From assembly GCA_009379975.1 (NCBI GenBank), contig WHSS01000002.1, positions 1-64,000 of the forward strand: DNA of 64,000 bases, given 5' to 3'. Shown one piece after another: positions 46,773 through 58,389 of the stretch. A program made the translations under genes and the position numbers. The stretch comes from Actinophytocola sp. Lineage in GTDB: Bacteria > Actinomycetota > Actinomycetes > Mycobacteriales > Pseudonocardiaceae. Position 1 is the stretch's first letter, and each line of letters begins with the position of its first letter. The notes beneath the pieces are model-generated. The model did not search any database. It saw only the letters and a program-made list of their open reading frames with translations, and was not told the origin of the DNA.

Positions 46773-48785
46773 CTAATCGTCGGAATCCTGCCCCGGCGTC
46801 GTCTTGGACACCTGCATCAGGAACTCGATGTTGGTCTTGGTCTTACGCAGCCGGTCCAACAGCAGGTCGATGGCCTGCTGCGAGTCCAGTGCGTGCAGCA
46901 CGCGGTGCAGCTTGACCGTGACCGCCAGCTCGTCCGGCGAGAGCAGCAGCTCTTCCTTACGGGTGCCGGACGGGTTGACATCGACCGCGGGGAACACCCG
47001 GCGCTCCGAGATCTTGCGGTCCAGCTTGAGCTCCGCGTTACCGGTGCCCTTGAACTCCTCGAAGATGACCGTGTCCATGGTGGATCCGGTCTCGACCATC
47101 GCCGTGGCGAAGATCGTCAACGACCCGCCGTTCTCGATGTTGCGGGCCGCGCCGAGGAACCGCTTCGGCGGGTACAGCGCGGTCGAGTCGACACCACCGG
47201 AGAGGATCCGGCCCGATGCCGGCGCCGCCAGGTTGTACGCGCGGCCCAGCCGGGTGATCGAGTCGAGCAGCACGACGACATCGTGACCCATCTCGACGAG
47301 CCGCTTGGCCCGCTCGATGGACAGCTCGGCGACCGTGGTGTGGTCGGCGGGCGGCCGGTCGAAGGTCGAGGAGATGACCTCGCCCTTCACCGAACGCTGC
47401 ATGTCGGTGACCTCTTCCGGGCGCTCGTCGACCAGCACCACCATCAACCAGCACTCGGGGTTGTTGGTGGCGATGGCGTTCGCCAGGTCCTGCAGGATGG
47501 TCGTCTTACCGGCCTTGGGCGGCGAAACGATCAGCGCCCGCTGCCCCTTACCGACCGGCATGATGAGGTCGATGACCCTGGTCGTCAGCTTGTGCGACTC
47601 AGTCTCGAGGCGGAGCCGCTCGTTCGGGTACAGCGGTGTCAGCTTGGTGAACTCGGGGCGGTTCTTCGCCTTGTCGGGCTCGAGGCCGTTGACGCTGTCG
47701 ACGCGCACCAGCGGGTTGAACTTCTGCCGCTGCTGCTCGCCCTCGCGCGGCTGCCGCACGACGCCGGTGATGGCATCGCCGCGACGCAGGCCGTACTTAC
47801 GGACCAGCGACAGCGAGACGTAGACGTCGTTCGGGCCCGAGAGGTAACCCGATGTGCGCACGAACGCGTAGTTGTCCAGCACGTCGAGGATGCCCGCGAC
47901 GGGCAGCAGCACATCGTCCTCGCGGATCTCGGTGTCCGGGCTGCCGCCTTCCCCGCGGCCGCCGCCTGCTCCGCCACGACGCCTGCGGTCCCGCGAGCGC
48001 CGGTTGCGCCGGCCGCCACGCTGGTCGTCGTCGTCCTGCGACGGGCCACCGCGGTCACGGTTGCCCTGCTGCCCGCGTTGCTCGCCCTGGTCACGGCCCC
48101 TGTCGCCACGCTGCTGCTCGCCCTGGTCACGGCCCTGGTCACGGCCCCTGTCGCCACGCTGCTGCTCGCCCTGGTCGCCACGGCCCTGATTATCGGGACC
48201 GCCGGCGGCACGTGACGCGCCACGCCTGCGCCTGCCGCCCTCGCGGCGGCCATCGGCGTCGTCGCCACGCTGGGCGGCCTGCTTCTGCTGCTCAGCCGCT
48301 TCGGGCTCGGCTGGTTGCGCGGGCTGGGCTTGCGCCGCCGCGGACTGCTCTGCCGGCGCAGGCTGCTGTTCCGGCGCGGCAGGCGCAGCCGGCTCAGCCT
48401 GCTGCTTCGAGGTCGCGGGCTTCGTGCTTTCGCGTTTCGCGGTCTCACGTTTGGTGGTCACAGGCTTCGCGGCTTCGGGCTTCGACTCCACGGCCAGCGG
48501 CAGAGCGTTCTCTTCGGCCGCCGTGCTTGGCTTCGACTTGCCTTGACGTTCCCGGATGGCCGCGATGAGGTCGCCCTTGCGCATTCCGGTGGTGTCGGAG
48601 ATGCCGAGCTCGCCGGCGAGCTGCCGCAGTTCCGCGATCACCATCCCGGAAAGCCCACCGGAGCGACGCTTCAGCGCCGCCGTTTCACCATTTGCCTGCG
48701 GTGCAGTCTCGACCGTCACGTTTTCGCTCCCCGCTGCCGCTGTCTGGGTCTCCGCGTCGCCGCTAAGAAGATCGGTGTTGCTCAC
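46773..48785 (-). CDS. rho: Transcription termination factor Rho with long Arg/Gly-rich N-terminal insertion
   Basis: ALIVSPPKAGKTTILQDLANAI; LVDERPEEVTDMQRSVKGEVISSTFD; LLDSITRLGRAYN. Confidence 0.97.
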   Translation of the reverse strand: MSNTDLLSGDAETQTAAAGSENVTVETAPQANGETAALKRRSGGLSGMVIAELRQLAGELGISDTTGMRKGDLIAAIRERQGKSKPSTAAEENALPLAVESKPEAAKPVTTKRETAKRESTKPATSKQQAEPAAPAAPEQQPAPAEQSAAAQAQPAQPAEPEAAEQQKQAAQRGDDADGRREGGRRRRGASRAAGGPDNQGRGDQGEQQRGDRGRDQGRDQGEQQRGDRGRDQGEQRGQQGNRDRGGPSQDDDDQRGGRRNRRSRDRRRRGGAGGGRGEGGSPDTEIREDDVLLPVAGILDVLDNYAFVRTSGYLSGPNDVYVSLSLVRKYGLRRGDAITGVVRQPREGEQQRQKFNPLVRVDSVNGLEPDKAKNRPEFTKLTPLYPNERLRLETESHKLTTRVIDLIMPVGKGQRALIVSPPKAGKTTILQDLANAIATNNPECWLMVVLVDERPEEVTDMQRSVKGEVISSTFDRPPADHTTVAELSIERAKRLVEMGHDVVVLLDSITRLGRAYNLAAPASGRILSGGVDSTALYPPKRFLGAARNIENGGSLTIFATAMVETGSTMDTVIFEEFKGTGNAELKLDRKISERRVFPAVDVNPSGTRKEELLLSPDELAVTVKLHRVLHALDSQQAIDLLLDRLRKTKTNIEFLMQVSKTTPGQDSDD

Positions 48786-49337
48786 ACATGTCCTTCCTGA
48801 CCGATCCCGCCCTCTGCGTGGATCAGCGCCAGGCGCTACTCGCCTTTCGATCACGAGATAGCGCATTGCCCCCGGTATCAACGAGCGCCGGCAGGGATTG
48901 GTGAACCACTGCGGCAGTGCCGCTGATACAGGATGCGCGCTTCGGTGAAGCACGCGAAATCGGCCACCGCTTGGCTACTGGGCACCGGATACCCGCCTCG
49001 GTCTACCCCACGCATCAACGAGGGCTCTGACCTGAGCGAAGAGATGCGTCCCGGGAAGAAGCCCGGCACACCGGGTGCGCCACCAGCGCACGGTGATCGA
49101 ACGCCCTTGAGCGTAGACGTCGTGTCTGACACGTGCAACAACCACCCCCTGCAAGTTGTTCCCGCGTGTCCGAGTCGCAATGGATCCTGGCCCAAACCGA
49201 CGCAAACCTGTGGTGATCGCACCAAGCTGGACGAAACGCTGATACATCTGAAGCTCTGGACCTTCGCCAACTACTCACCATCTATTGCCGACGTTCAGAT
49301 CTCCACGACCAGCGTTGGTCCGGCGCTCTCCCAACCG

Positions 49338-50249
49338 CTACAGCTCGGTCACGGTGACGCCGTCGAGGTCGATCGGCAATTCCGAGACAACGAATCCCGC
49401 GGTGTCGGCCTCGGCGGGCAGTGCCCCGTCGGTGGTCAACGCCAGCACGGTCGGGCCCGCCCCGGAGACCGTGGCCGCGATCCCCTGCCGCCGCAGTGCG
49501 CTGATCAGCCGTGTTGTCGCCGGATACGCCGCCGCGCGGTAATGCTGGTGCAGCCGGTCTTCGGTGCCGGCGAACAGCAGTTCCGGCGCGGTGCTCAGGG
49601 CGTGGACGCCCAGCGCCGCCCTGCCCGCCGCGAACGCGGCATCGGCGTGCGGTATCTGTTCCGGTAGCAGGCCCCGTGTTGCCTCCGTCGACGAGCGCTG
49701 CGCCGGCACCGCCACCACCGGCCGGATGGCAGGGTGTGGGGCGACCCGGGTGGCGCGCCAGAGCGCCTCGGGTTCCCGCCAGGCGATGACCACGCCCCCG
49801 AGCAGGCTCGCCGCCGCGTTGTCGGCATGCCCTTCGAACTCCGCGGCCAGCCCGAGCAGGGCGTCGTCGTGCTGCCGCCCGGCCAGCGCGTAGGCCGCGA
49901 CGATGCCGGTGATCAGTGCGGCGGCGGAGGAGCCGAGCCCCCGCGCGTGCGGGATGGTGTTCCGGCAGCGCAACCGCACGCCCGGCGGCCGCCAGCCGAG
50001 GTGCTCGCAGGCGCGGCGGAAGGCGCGGACGACGAGATGGGTCTCATCGGTGGGGATGCCTGCGACCTCGCCCGCCCCGGCGTCGATCACCTCGACCTCG
50101 AGGCCCTCACCGGTGACGGCGATTTCGACCTCGTCATACATCGCCAGCGCCATGCCAAGGGCGTCGAAGCCAGGGCCCAGGTTCGCGGTGGACGCCGGCA
50201 CCCGCACGCGGACCGCCGACGGGGCGCGCTGGACACCACCGGTGGTCAT
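49338..50249 (-). CDS. thrB: Homoserine kinase
   Basis: [36 protein letters not shown]. Confidence 0.95.
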   Translation of the reverse strand: MTTGGVQRAPSAVRVRVPASTANLGPGFDALGMALAMYDEVEIAVTGEGLEVEVIDAGAGEVAGIPTDETHLVVRAFRRACEHLGWRPPGVRLRCRNTIPHARGLGSSAAALITGIVAAYALAGRQHDDALLGLAAEFEGHADNAAASLLGGVVIAWREPEALWRATRVAPHPAIRPVVAVPAQRSSTEATRGLLPEQIPHADAAFAAGRAALGVHALSTAPELLFAGTEDRLHQHYRAAAYPATTRLISALRRQGIAATVSGAGPTVLALTTDGALPAEADTAGFVVSELPIDLDGVTVTEL

Positions 50250-51310
50250 CGAAGTTCCAGCGCCGCCGCGACCGCGTTGGCGTCGACCGGCAACGGCTCC
50301 ACCTCGACGTTGCCCTCGAGCGCGGTGCTCGGATCCTTGAGACCGTGCCCGGTCACCGTGCACACCACGACAGAGCACTTGGGGATGCGCCCATCCGCCG
50401 CCGTCAGCAGTAGCCCCGCGACACTGGTGGCCGAGGCGGGCTCGACGAACACGCCTTCCTTGCGCGCCAGTAAGCGATATGCGTCGAGGATCTGTTCGTC
50501 GGTGGCCGCCTCGAACAGGCCGCCGGAAGAGTCCCTCGCCTTCACCGCACCGGACCAGGACGCCGGGCTGCCCACCCGGATGGCGGTCGCGATGGTGTCC
50601 GGGTCGGCGACCGGCTCACCGTGCACCAGCGGCGCCGCCCCCGACGCCTGAAATCCGAACATGCGGGGCGTGCCCGCGACAACGCCGTCGGCGGCGTACT
50701 CAGCATAGCCCGACCAGTAGGCGGTGATATTGCCCGCATTGCCGACCGGAAGGCAGTGGATGTCCGGCGCACGGCCCAGCGCGTCGCAGACCTCCCAGGC
50801 CGCCGTCTTCTGGCCGACCAACCGCACCGGGTTGACCGAGTTCACCAGCGTGACGGGGTGATCGGTGGCGGTCTTGCGCGCCAGCTCGAGGCAGTCGTCG
50901 AAGTTCCCGTCGACCTGCAGGATGCGCGCGCCGTGCACCACGGCCTGCGCGAGCTTGCCCATCGCGATCTTGCCCTGCGGCACCAGCACGGCGCAGGTCA
51001 GCCCGGCGCGGGCGGCGTAGGCGGCGGCCGAGGCCGATGTGTTGCCCGTCGACGCGCAGATCACCGCCTGCAGCCCGCTCGCGAGCGCGTGGGTGATGGC
51101 GACGGTCATCCCCCGGTCCTTGAACGACCCGGTGGGGTTGGCGCCTTCGACCTTGAGATAGACCTGGCAGCCGGTCAGCTCGGACAGGTGCTGCGCGGCG
51201 AGCAGCGGGGTGTTGCCTTCGCCGAGGGTGACCACCTCCGCGCCGGCCGGGATCGGAATCCGCGAGGCATAGGCATGAATAATGCCCGGGCTGGTCCTCG
51301 ACTCGATCAC
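50246..51310 (-). CDS. thrC: Threonine synthase
   Basis: [41 protein letters not shown]. Confidence 0.95.
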   Translation of the reverse strand: MIESRTSPGIIHAYASRIPIPAGAEVVTLGEGNTPLLAAQHLSELTGCQVYLKVEGANPTGSFKDRGMTVAITHALASGLQAVICASTGNTSASAAAYAARAGLTCAVLVPQGKIAMGKLAQAVVHGARILQVDGNFDDCLELARKTATDHPVTLVNSVNPVRLVGQKTAAWEVCDALGRAPDIHCLPVGNAGNITAYWSGYAEYAADGVVAGTPRMFGFQASGAAPLVHGEPVADPDTIATAIRVGSPASWSGAVKARDSSGGLFEAATDEQILDAYRLLARKEGVFVEPASATSVAGLLLTAADGRIPKCSVVVCTVTGHGLKDPSTALEGNVEVEPLPVDANAVAAALELR

Positions 51311-52602
51311 GAGTCCTCGCCTTCCACGCGCATCACGCTGATCACCTCTCGGACGACGTCCAGCTCGGCGATGTGGTTCACGGTGGCCTGCAACGCGGAG
51401 TCGGCCGCCGCATGCGTCACGATCACCAGGCTCGCGGTCGAATCGCTGTCTCGCTGCCGCACCGCGGCGATACTCACATCGTGCTCGGCGAAGACCAGCG
51501 CGACCTGCGCGAGCACGCCGGGCTTGTCCGCGACATCGAGGCTGATGTGATATCGCGTCGGGGTCATCCCCATCGGGCGGATCGGCAGCGCGGCGTGAGC
51601 CGACTCGCGCGGCCCCCGGCCGCCGACCACCCGGTTACGCGCGACGGCGACCAGATCGCCCAGCACCGCGCTCGCGGTCGGGGCACCACCCGCGCCCTGG
51701 CCGAAGAACATCAGCTCACCGGCGGCGTCCGCCTCGACGTAGACCGCGTTGAACGCGCCGCCGACGCCCGCGAGCTGGTGCGTCCGCGGGATCATCGCGG
51801 GATACACCCGCGCGGAGACCGACTCGCCGCCTTCACCGTCGACGACCCGCTCGCAGATCGCCAGCAGCTTCACCGTCCGGCCGAGCGCCTTCGCCGCCTC
51901 GATGTCGGCCGCCCCGATCGCACCGATGCCTTCCCGGTGGACGTCGGCTGCGGTCACCCTGGTGTGAAACGCGAGCGAGGCGAGGATCGCGGCCTTCGAC
52001 GCGGCGTCGTAGCCGTCGATGTCCGCGGTCGGGTCGGCCTCGGCGTACCCGAGCCTGCTCGCCTCCTCCAGCGTCTCGGCGTATCCGGAGCCGGTGGTGT
52101 CCATTGCGGACAGGATGTAGTTGGTCGTGCCGTTGACGATCCCCATCACCTTGGTGATCCGGTCCCCCGCCAGCGACTCGCGCAACGGGCGCAGCAACGG
52201 GATCGCGCCCGCGACCGCCGCCTCGAAGTACAGGTCGGCGCCCGCGCTGTCGGCCGCTTCGGACAGCTCCGCCGAACACTCCGCGAGCAGCGCCTTGTTC
52301 GCCGTGACGACCGACTTTCCCTTGTGTAGCGCGGAAAGCAGCCAGCCACGCACCGGCTCGATGCCGCCGATGAGCTCGACAACGACGTCCACATCGGAAA
52401 GCACCAGCGACTCGGCGTCCGAAGTGAGCAGATGCTGCGGCAGCTCGGGGTGCTTGTCCGGCCTGCGCACCGCGATACCGGCGAGTTCGACCGGCGCCCC
52501 GGCGCGGGCCGCAAGCTCGTCGGCCTGCTCGGTCAGCAACCGGGCGACCTCGCTACCGACGGTGCCGCAGCCCAGCAGCGCCACCTTGACCGGATCCGCC
52601 AT
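51307..52602 (-). CDS. hom: Homoserine dehydrogenase (ACT domain)
   Basis: [33 protein letters not shown]-terminal ACT domain. Confidence 0.95.
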   Translation of the reverse strand: MADPVKVALLGCGTVGSEVARLLTEQADELAARAGAPVELAGIAVRRPDKHPELPQHLLTSDAESLVLSDVDVVVELIGGIEPVRGWLLSALHKGKSVVTANKALLAECSAELSEAADSAGADLYFEAAVAGAIPLLRPLRESLAGDRITKVMGIVNGTTNYILSAMDTTGSGYAETLEEASRLGYAEADPTADIDGYDAASKAAILASLAFHTRVTAADVHREGIGAIGAADIEAAKALGRTVKLLAICERVVDGEGGESVSARVYPAMIPRTHQLAGVGGAFNAVYVEADAAGELMFFGQGAGGAPTASAVLGDLVAVARNRVVGGRGPRESAHAALPIRPMGMTPTRYHISLDVADKPGVLAQVALVFAEHDVSIAAVRQRDSDSTASLVIVTHAAADSALQATVNHIAELDVVREVISVMRVEGEDS

Positions 52603-54039
52603 TCAGGACACCTCCAACCGGGTCAGGTCTTCGACGGTCTCGCGACGCAGCAGCAACCGCGCGCTGCCGTTACGCACGGCGACCACCGCGGGCTTGAGCA
52701 ACTTGTTGTACGCACTCGCCATCGAGTAGCAGTACGCCCCGGTCGCCGCGACCGCGAGCAGATCGCCGGGGGCGAGGTTGTCCGGCAGCCAGCAGTCACG
52801 CACCACGATGTCGCCCGACTCGCAGTGCTTGCCGACCACCCTGCTCAGCGTCGCGGTGACATCGACCGCACCGTCGTCGCTGGAACGGGACACCAGCCGG
52901 CAGTCGTAGGTGGCGTCGTACAGCGCGGTCCTGATGTTGTCGCTCATGCCACCGTCGACGCTGACGTAGCGGCGGGAAAGCCCGTCGCCGAGCGCCACAT
53001 CCTTGGTCGTGCCGACTTCGTAGAGCGTCACCGTGCCCGGAGCGGCGATGGCCCTGCCCGGCTCGCAGGCGATCTTCGGTACCGGCAGGCCGGCGAACTC
53101 GCACTCCTTGCGCACGATCGCCCGGATCTGGGTGACCATCTGCGCGGGCGGCGGCGGATTGTCGCGATCGGTGTAGGCGACACCGAAACCGCCGCCGAGG
53201 TCGACGACCTCGAGCTGATCACTGATTTCGGGGCCGTGCTCGGCCCGCAGGTCGGCGATCAGCCCGATCACGCGGCGGGCCGCCACCTCGAATCCGTCGG
53301 TGTCGAAGATCTGCGAGCCGATATGGCTGTGCAGGCCGATCAGCCGCAGCGACGGCGCGGCGAGCACCCGCCGGACGGCTTCGGCCGCGTCGCCCGCCGC
53401 CAGCGAGAACCCGAACTTCTGATCCTCGTGCGCGGTCGCGATGAACTCGTGCGTGTGTGCTTCGACGCCGACGGTGACCCTGACCAGCACGTTCTGCACG
53501 ACGTCACGGTTCTCGGCGACCTTGGCCAGCCGCGCGATCTCCAGGTACGAGTCGAGCACGACGGTGCCGACGCCCGCGTCGATCGCTGCTTCGAGCTCGC
53601 CGACCGACTTGTTGTTGCCGTGGAAGGTGATGCGCTCGACCGGGAACCCGGCGTGCAGCGCGACGGCCAGCTCGCCACCGCTGCACACGTCAAGGCTCAA
53701 GCCCTTGGCCGCGACCCAGCGAGCCGCCTCGGCGCACAGGAAGGCCTTGGACGCGTAGTGCACCAGCGCGGGATCCTCGAACGCCTCCGCGTACTCGGCG
53801 CACCGGGACTTGAAGTCGACCTCGTCGATGACGAACAGCGGCGTGCCGTAGGTCTCGGCGAGCTCGCGCACGTCCACCCCCGCGATCCGGACGGTGCCGT
53901 CCGGCGGGCGGTAGGTGTTACGCGGCCACACCTTGGGGTAGAGCCGGTCGAGTTCCGCGGCCGATGCGGGCGGGAAGCCCGCGGTGTCGACATGCGGGTA
54001 GACCTCAGCGTGCCGAGGGCCCGCGGGGTGAGCGCACAT
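52603..54039 (-). CDS. lysA: Diaminopimelate decarboxylase
   Basis: [35 protein letters not shown]. Confidence 0.95.
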   Translation of the reverse strand: MCAHPAGPRHAEVYPHVDTAGFPPASAAELDRLYPKVWPRNTYRPPDGTVRIAGVDVRELAETYGTPLFVIDEVDFKSRCAEYAEAFEDPALVHYASKAFLCAEAARWVAAKGLSLDVCSGGELAVALHAGFPVERITFHGNNKSVGELEAAIDAGVGTVVLDSYLEIARLAKVAENRDVVQNVLVRVTVGVEAHTHEFIATAHEDQKFGFSLAAGDAAEAVRRVLAAPSLRLIGLHSHIGSQIFDTDGFEVAARRVIGLIADLRAEHGPEISDQLEVVDLGGGFGVAYTDRDNPPPPAQMVTQIRAIVRKECEFAGLPVPKIACEPGRAIAAPGTVTLYEVGTTKDVALGDGLSRRYVSVDGGMSDNIRTALYDATYDCRLVSRSSDDGAVDVTATLSRVVGKHCESGDIVVRDCWLPDNLAPGDLLAVAATGAYCYSMASAYNKLLKPAVVAVRNGSARLLLRRETVEDLTRLEVS

Positions 54040-54043
54040 CTTG

Positions 54044-55705
54044 CTACATCCGTTCCGGGGCGGAAACGCCCACCAGTGACAGTCCGTTGGCGAATACCTG
54101 ACGCGCTGCGGCGCACAGCGCGAGCCGGGCGAAGGTGAGCGGGGTCGCAGGCTCGTCGCCCTGCGGCAACACCCGTGCCGCGTCGTAGAACTTGTGATAC
54201 GCGCTGGCCAGATCCTCGAGATAGCGCGTGACGCGATGCGGCTCCCGCAGCGCGGCGGAGCGTGCCACCACCTCGGGGAATTGCCCGATGGTGCGAATCA
54301 GGTCGCCTTCTCGCGGGTGATCGAGCAGGCCGAGGTCGATCTCGTCCGGCGCGGGCGTGGCCAGCCCGAGCTCGGCGGCGTTACGCTGCAGCGAGGCCAG
54401 CCGGGCGTGCGCGTACTGCACGTAGTACACGGGGTTGTCGTTGCTGTGTTTACGCAACAGGTCGAGGTCGATGTCCACCGGGGAATCGGCCGAGTACCGG
54501 GTGAGCTCGTAGCGCGCAGCATCGACACCGACGGCCTCCACCAGGTCTTCCATGGTGATCACGGTGCCCGCCCGCTTACTCATCCGCACCGGCTTGCCGT
54601 CGGCGAGGAGGTTCACCATCTGCCCGATGAGTACCTCGACCACGCCCGGGTCGTCACCGAGCGCGGCTGCGGCCGCCTTGAGCCGCCCGACGTAACCGTG
54701 GTGATCGGCGCCGAGCAGGTACAGGCACAGGTCGAAGCCGCGCTCGCGCTTGTCCTTGAGGTAGGCGATGTCGGCGGCGATGTAGGCGGGGGCACCGTCG
54801 CTCTTGATGACCACGCGGTCCTTGTCGTCGCCGTAGTCGGTCGAGCGGATCCACCACGCACCGTCCGCGAAGTACACCGTCGCCGAGGTCTTCAGCTGGG
54901 CCAGCACGGCTTCGACCGCGCCGGAGCCGTGCAGCGAGTCCTCGTGGAAGAAGACGTCGAAATCGGTGCCGAAGTCGTGCAGGCTGCGCTTGATCTCGGT
55001 GAACATCAGCTCGACGCCGACCTGACGGAAGGTCTCGTCGCGCTCGGCGTCGGGCAGCGACAGCGCGCTGGGCCGCTCGCGCAGCACCTCGGCGGCGATG
55101 TCGGTGATGTACCCACCCGCGTAGCCGCCCTCGGGCGCCGGTTCACCCTGCGCAGCGGCGATGAGCGAGGACACGAACCGGTCGATCTGCGCGCCCGCGT
55201 CGTTGAAGTAGTACTCGCGCGTCACCTTCGCGCCCTGCGCGGCGAGCACCCTGCCGAGCGCGTCGCCGACGGCGGCCCAGCGCGTGCCGCCGAGGTGGAT
55301 GGGCCCGGTGGGGTTGGCCGAGACGAACTCCAGGTTGATGGCGGTGCCCGCGAGGGCGTCACCGGTGCCGTAGGCATCGCCCGCGGTGAGCACCTGGCGC
55401 ACCAGATCGGCCTGCGCGCCGGCGGCGAGCCGGAGATTGAGGAACCCCGGGCCCGCGACCTCGGCCGACCGGACGCCGTCCTGGTCCGCGAGCCGCTCGG
55501 CGATCGCCTGGGCGAACTCGCGCGGCACCAGCCCGGCCCGCTTGGCGACCTGCAGCGCGACGTTGGTGGCGTAGTCGCCGTGCTCCGGGTTACGGGGTCG
55601 CTCGATCGTCACCCGCGCGGGCAGCACGGACGTGTCGAGCCCGCGCTGGACGAGGACGGCGGTCGCGGAGGCATGCACGAGTTCGGCGAGTACTGCGGGG
55701 GTCAC
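54044..55705 (-). CDS. argS: Arginyl-tRNA synthetase
   Basis: [51 protein letters not shown] start. Confidence 0.95.
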   Translation of the reverse strand: MTPAVLAELVHASATAVLVQRGLDTSVLPARVTIERPRNPEHGDYATNVALQVAKRAGLVPREFAQAIAERLADQDGVRSAEVAGPGFLNLRLAAGAQADLVRQVLTAGDAYGTGDALAGTAINLEFVSANPTGPIHLGGTRWAAVGDALGRVLAAQGAKVTREYYFNDAGAQIDRFVSSLIAAAQGEPAPEGGYAGGYITDIAAEVLRERPSALSLPDAERDETFRQVGVELMFTEIKRSLHDFGTDFDVFFHEDSLHGSGAVEAVLAQLKTSATVYFADGAWWIRSTDYGDDKDRVVIKSDGAPAYIAADIAYLKDKRERGFDLCLYLLGADHHGYVGRLKAAAAALGDDPGVVEVLIGQMVNLLADGKPVRMSKRAGTVITMEDLVEAVGVDAARYELTRYSADSPVDIDLDLLRKHSNDNPVYYVQYAHARLASLQRNAAELGLATPAPDEIDLGLLDHPREGDLIRTIGQFPEVVARSAALREPHRVTRYLEDLASAYHKFYDAARVLPQGDEPATPLTFARLALCAAARQVFANGLSLVGVSAPERM

Positions 55706-55845
55706 CTGGCGAGTGTATGTGCACCTGCCAGGGCTCACCCCCGCACACCCCATCCTCAGCGCGCGTGCCCGCGCGCCCGCGGGTGGCCCTCACCAGAGGC
55801 ACCTCACAGCGTGCAGACACCGACTGGCTACGCTGGCGGCCTGGA

Positions 55846-55949
55846 GGGCTATTCACAAGCCGATCCAGCGCGGGCGGGCCGGAGGTCCGCCCGAGCGATC
55901 GGCCGAGGTCACGACGGGTGGTGACGTGCGGCGAGTCTGTGAATGGCCC
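55846..55949. repeat. Inverted-repeat element with GGGCTATTCAC/GTGAATGGCCC termini (copy B)
   Basis: 104 bp; one mismatch in terminal inverted repeat; intergenic. Confidence 0.7.
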
Positions 55950-56043
55950 GACTTATGGATAACAGCACAGCAACCCATCGCAACACCTGTGTGCGCGTTC
56001 GGCGCGCGCACGTGCGAGCACGAGACGAGGTCGGCGAAGCACC

Positions 56044-56892
56044 ATGGCCAGGGGCACCAAGAGCAAGGGCAAGCGGGACAGCGGGGTGAAGGCCGCGCGC
56101 GCGGGCGTCGTCGGCAAGAAGCCGATGCCGTGGGGCACCATCATCGCCGTGATCGCCATCGTCGCGCTCGCAGGGGTGGTGCTCGGCTACTACGTCGTCA
56201 AGTCCGCACCGAAACGTGAGCAGGCCGAGCGCGAAGAGGCAGCGCAGGTCTTCACGCCGAGCGATGCCAACCCCGATCCGTCGAAGAAGATCGAGGGCGT
56301 CACTATCGAGGAGTTCAAGGCGGCGGGGCACGTCAACCCGTCGGAACGCGTCGCCTACGAGCAGTCGCCGCCGTTCGGCGGCGCGCACGACGGCATCTGG
56401 GCGGACTGCTCCGGCGTGGTCTACCCGCAGGGGGTGCGCTCCGAGAACTTGGTGCATTCGCTGGAGCACGGCGCGGTGTGGATCGCCTACGACCCGGAGA
56501 AGGTCAGCGACGACGACAAGGTGTTGCTCGAGGTGCGCGCCGAGAAGAAGCCCTTCACGGTGATGTCGCCCTATCCCGGCCTCGACAAGCCGATCTCGCT
56601 GCAGTCGTGGGGCCACCAGCTCAAGGTTGACGACGCGGGAGACATCCGGATCGACCAGTTCATCGCGGCGCTGCGCCGGAACCCGAACACCACGCCGGAA
56701 CCGGACGCGGGCTGCACGCCGCCGCCGGGTTCGTTCGACGTGGCCAACCCGCCGCCGTTCGACCCGAGCGAGCCGGGCAAGGACGCCAAGCCGATGGACT
56801 ACGGCGGCAATGCGGGCATGAACCCGGACGCCCCGGCGGGCGGGCAACCCCTTCCCGGCGACGACGCGGGCGGGGAGCCGCAGGGCGAGTGA
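56044..56892 (+). CDS. DUF3105-family membrane-anchored protein
   Basis: One TM helix; YEQSPPFGGAHDGIWADCSGVVYPQGVRSENLVHSLEHGAVWIAYDPE. Confidence 0.85.
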   Translation: MARGTKSKGKRDSGVKAARAGVVGKKPMPWGTIIAVIAIVALAGVVLGYYVVKSAPKREQAEREEAAQVFTPSDANPDPSKKIEGVTIEEFKAAGHVNPSERVAYEQSPPFGGAHDGIWADCSGVVYPQGVRSENLVHSLEHGAVWIAYDPEKVSDDDKVLLEVRAEKKPFTVMSPYPGLDKPISLQSWGHQLKVDDAGDIRIDQFIAALRRNPNTTPEPDAGCTPPPGSFDVANPPPFDPSEPGKDAKPMDYGGNAGMNPDAPAGGQPLPGDDAGGEPQGE

Positions 56893-57584
56893 GCGAGTCC
56901 GACGGGGCGGCCGAGCCGGTGCCAGGCGAGACCCCGGCCTGGGTACGAGCGCTGATCTACGGCGCGGCCGCGCTGGCCGTGCTGATCATCGGAGCCATGA
57001 TCGGTCTGCTGATCGGCCGGGCGGAGAACACCGGCGGTGAGCTCGCCGCCCAGCCCGGCCCGGTGGACGTCGGGTTCTCCCAGGACATGGCCGTGCATCA
57101 CCTGCAGGCGGTCGACATGGGCAACCTCGCGCGTGATCGCGGCGCCGATGACAAGATCCGCAACCTCGGTTTCGACATCGCCGCGACCCAGCAGGGGCAG
57201 GTCGGCAGGATGCAGGGCTGGCTGACGTTGTGGAACAAGCCGGAGCAGGCGCTCGGCGAGCTCATGTCATGGCTGCCGCCCGAGCACGACCACGGCGGCT
57301 CGGCACCGGCGGAGCCCGGCGACGCGGCCATGCCCGGTATGGCGACCAGCGCCGAGATGGCGAAGCTGGCCTCGCTCTCCGGTGAGAAATTCGACGTCTA
57401 CTTCCTGCAGTTGATGCTGCGGCACCATGAGGGTGGCGCGCCGATGGCGGAGTACGCCGCCGAGCACGCGAAGGTGCCCGCGGTCCGCTCCTTGGCGCGC
57501 AGCATGGTCACCTCGCAGGGCGCCGAGATGGAGCTGATGCGGAACATGCTCGCGGCCCGCGGCGCCAAGCCACTCCCGTTCTGA
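56889..57584 (+). CDS. DUF305-family protein
   Basis: FSQDMAVHHLQAVDMGNLARDRG; FLQLMLRHHEGGAPMAEYAAEHA. Confidence 0.88.
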   Translation: MSESDGAAEPVPGETPAWVRALIYGAAALAVLIIGAMIGLLIGRAENTGGELAAQPGPVDVGFSQDMAVHHLQAVDMGNLARDRGADDKIRNLGFDIAATQQGQVGRMQGWLTLWNKPEQALGELMSWLPPEHDHGGSAPAEPGDAAMPGMATSAEMAKLASLSGEKFDVYFLQLMLRHHEGGAPMAEYAAEHAKVPAVRSLARSMVTSQGAEMELMRNMLAARGAKPLPF

Positions 57585-57593
57585 CCCCCGCGC

Positions 57594-57672
57594 GCTGAAA
57601 GACGCCTTCAGTCCGCTGGACGGACTGAATGAGTCACTCACTCCGTTGAACGGACTGAAGGCGTCTTTCAGC
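57594..57672. repeat. Nested inverted repeat GCTGAAAGACGCCTTCAGTCC family (second copy), bidirectional-terminator-like
   Basis: gctgaaagacgccttcagtccg..cggactgaaggcgtctttcagc between convergent genes. Confidence 0.85.
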
Positions 57673-57674
57673 GC

Positions 57675-58280
57675 TCAGCCGGTCGCACGCAGTGCCGCGA
57701 CAAGCTCGGAAAGCATTCGGAGGGCCCGCGAGCGGATGAGGTTAAGCTGCTTGGGAAACCCGCCGACCATGAGCCCCATGCCGCCGACCAGGGCGAGGAT
57801 CCGTTCGGCTTCGTGTTCGAGCTCGACCCCCTCGATCAGCTCGCCGTCGTCGGCGGCCTCCTGCAGCACGGACATGACGTAGGTCCGGAGTCCGTGGTAG
57901 CCAAGGGTGGAACCTTCCGCCTCGACGAACCGCTCTGCTGGCGCGTGCCCCCAGAACGCGATCAGGACGGTCCAGCATTTCAACATCTCCCCGTCGAGCG
58001 GCAGGATCGCTCCCATCGCCGCCTCGAGCGCGGCCAGCCCGCGGCTGCCCGCGGCCGCCTTACCGATGCGTTTGACGAACACCGTGTTGTTCTCGCGCAG
58101 CACGGCGGTCATCATGTCGGCCTTGTCGGCGAAGTAATGGGTCACCGCCCCGGTCGACACCCCGGCGTCCCGCGCGATGCCACGCATGGTCGATGCGTGC
58201 ACCCCTCGCTCGGCGACCATTCGCCGGGCCGCTTCGACGATGCGACGCCGGGCGTCCGATCCGTGATTCGGTTTTGGCAT
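57675..58280 (-). CDS. TetR-family transcriptional regulator
   Basis: RRRIVEAARRMVAERGVHASTMRGIARDAGVSTGAVTHYFADKADMM; ATG at 58280. Confidence 0.88.
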   Translation of the reverse strand: MPKPNHGSDARRRIVEAARRMVAERGVHASTMRGIARDAGVSTGAVTHYFADKADMMTAVLRENNTVFVKRIGKAAAGSRGLAALEAAMGAILPLDGEMLKCWTVLIAFWGHAPAERFVEAEGSTLGYHGLRTYVMSVLQEAADDGELIEGVELEHEAERILALVGGMGLMVGGFPKQLNLIRSRALRMLSELVAALRATG

Positions 58281-58389
58281 CGCCCGATCGTACTGGGAGG
58301 CGTGATCGTCGCCACAGCCGTTCAGGAAACGTGTAGAACGGTGTCCTGAGCCGACGCGTTGCCGTGTCGGCGCTGGCCCGCGCCGGGTG

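Noticed and set aside
46893-48215. 440-aa plus-strand ORF opposite rho
   Set aside because: Antisense shadow ORF extended by the repeat region.
54194-55924. 576-aa plus-strand ORF opposite argS
   Set aside because: Shadow ORF antisense to a universally conserved gene.
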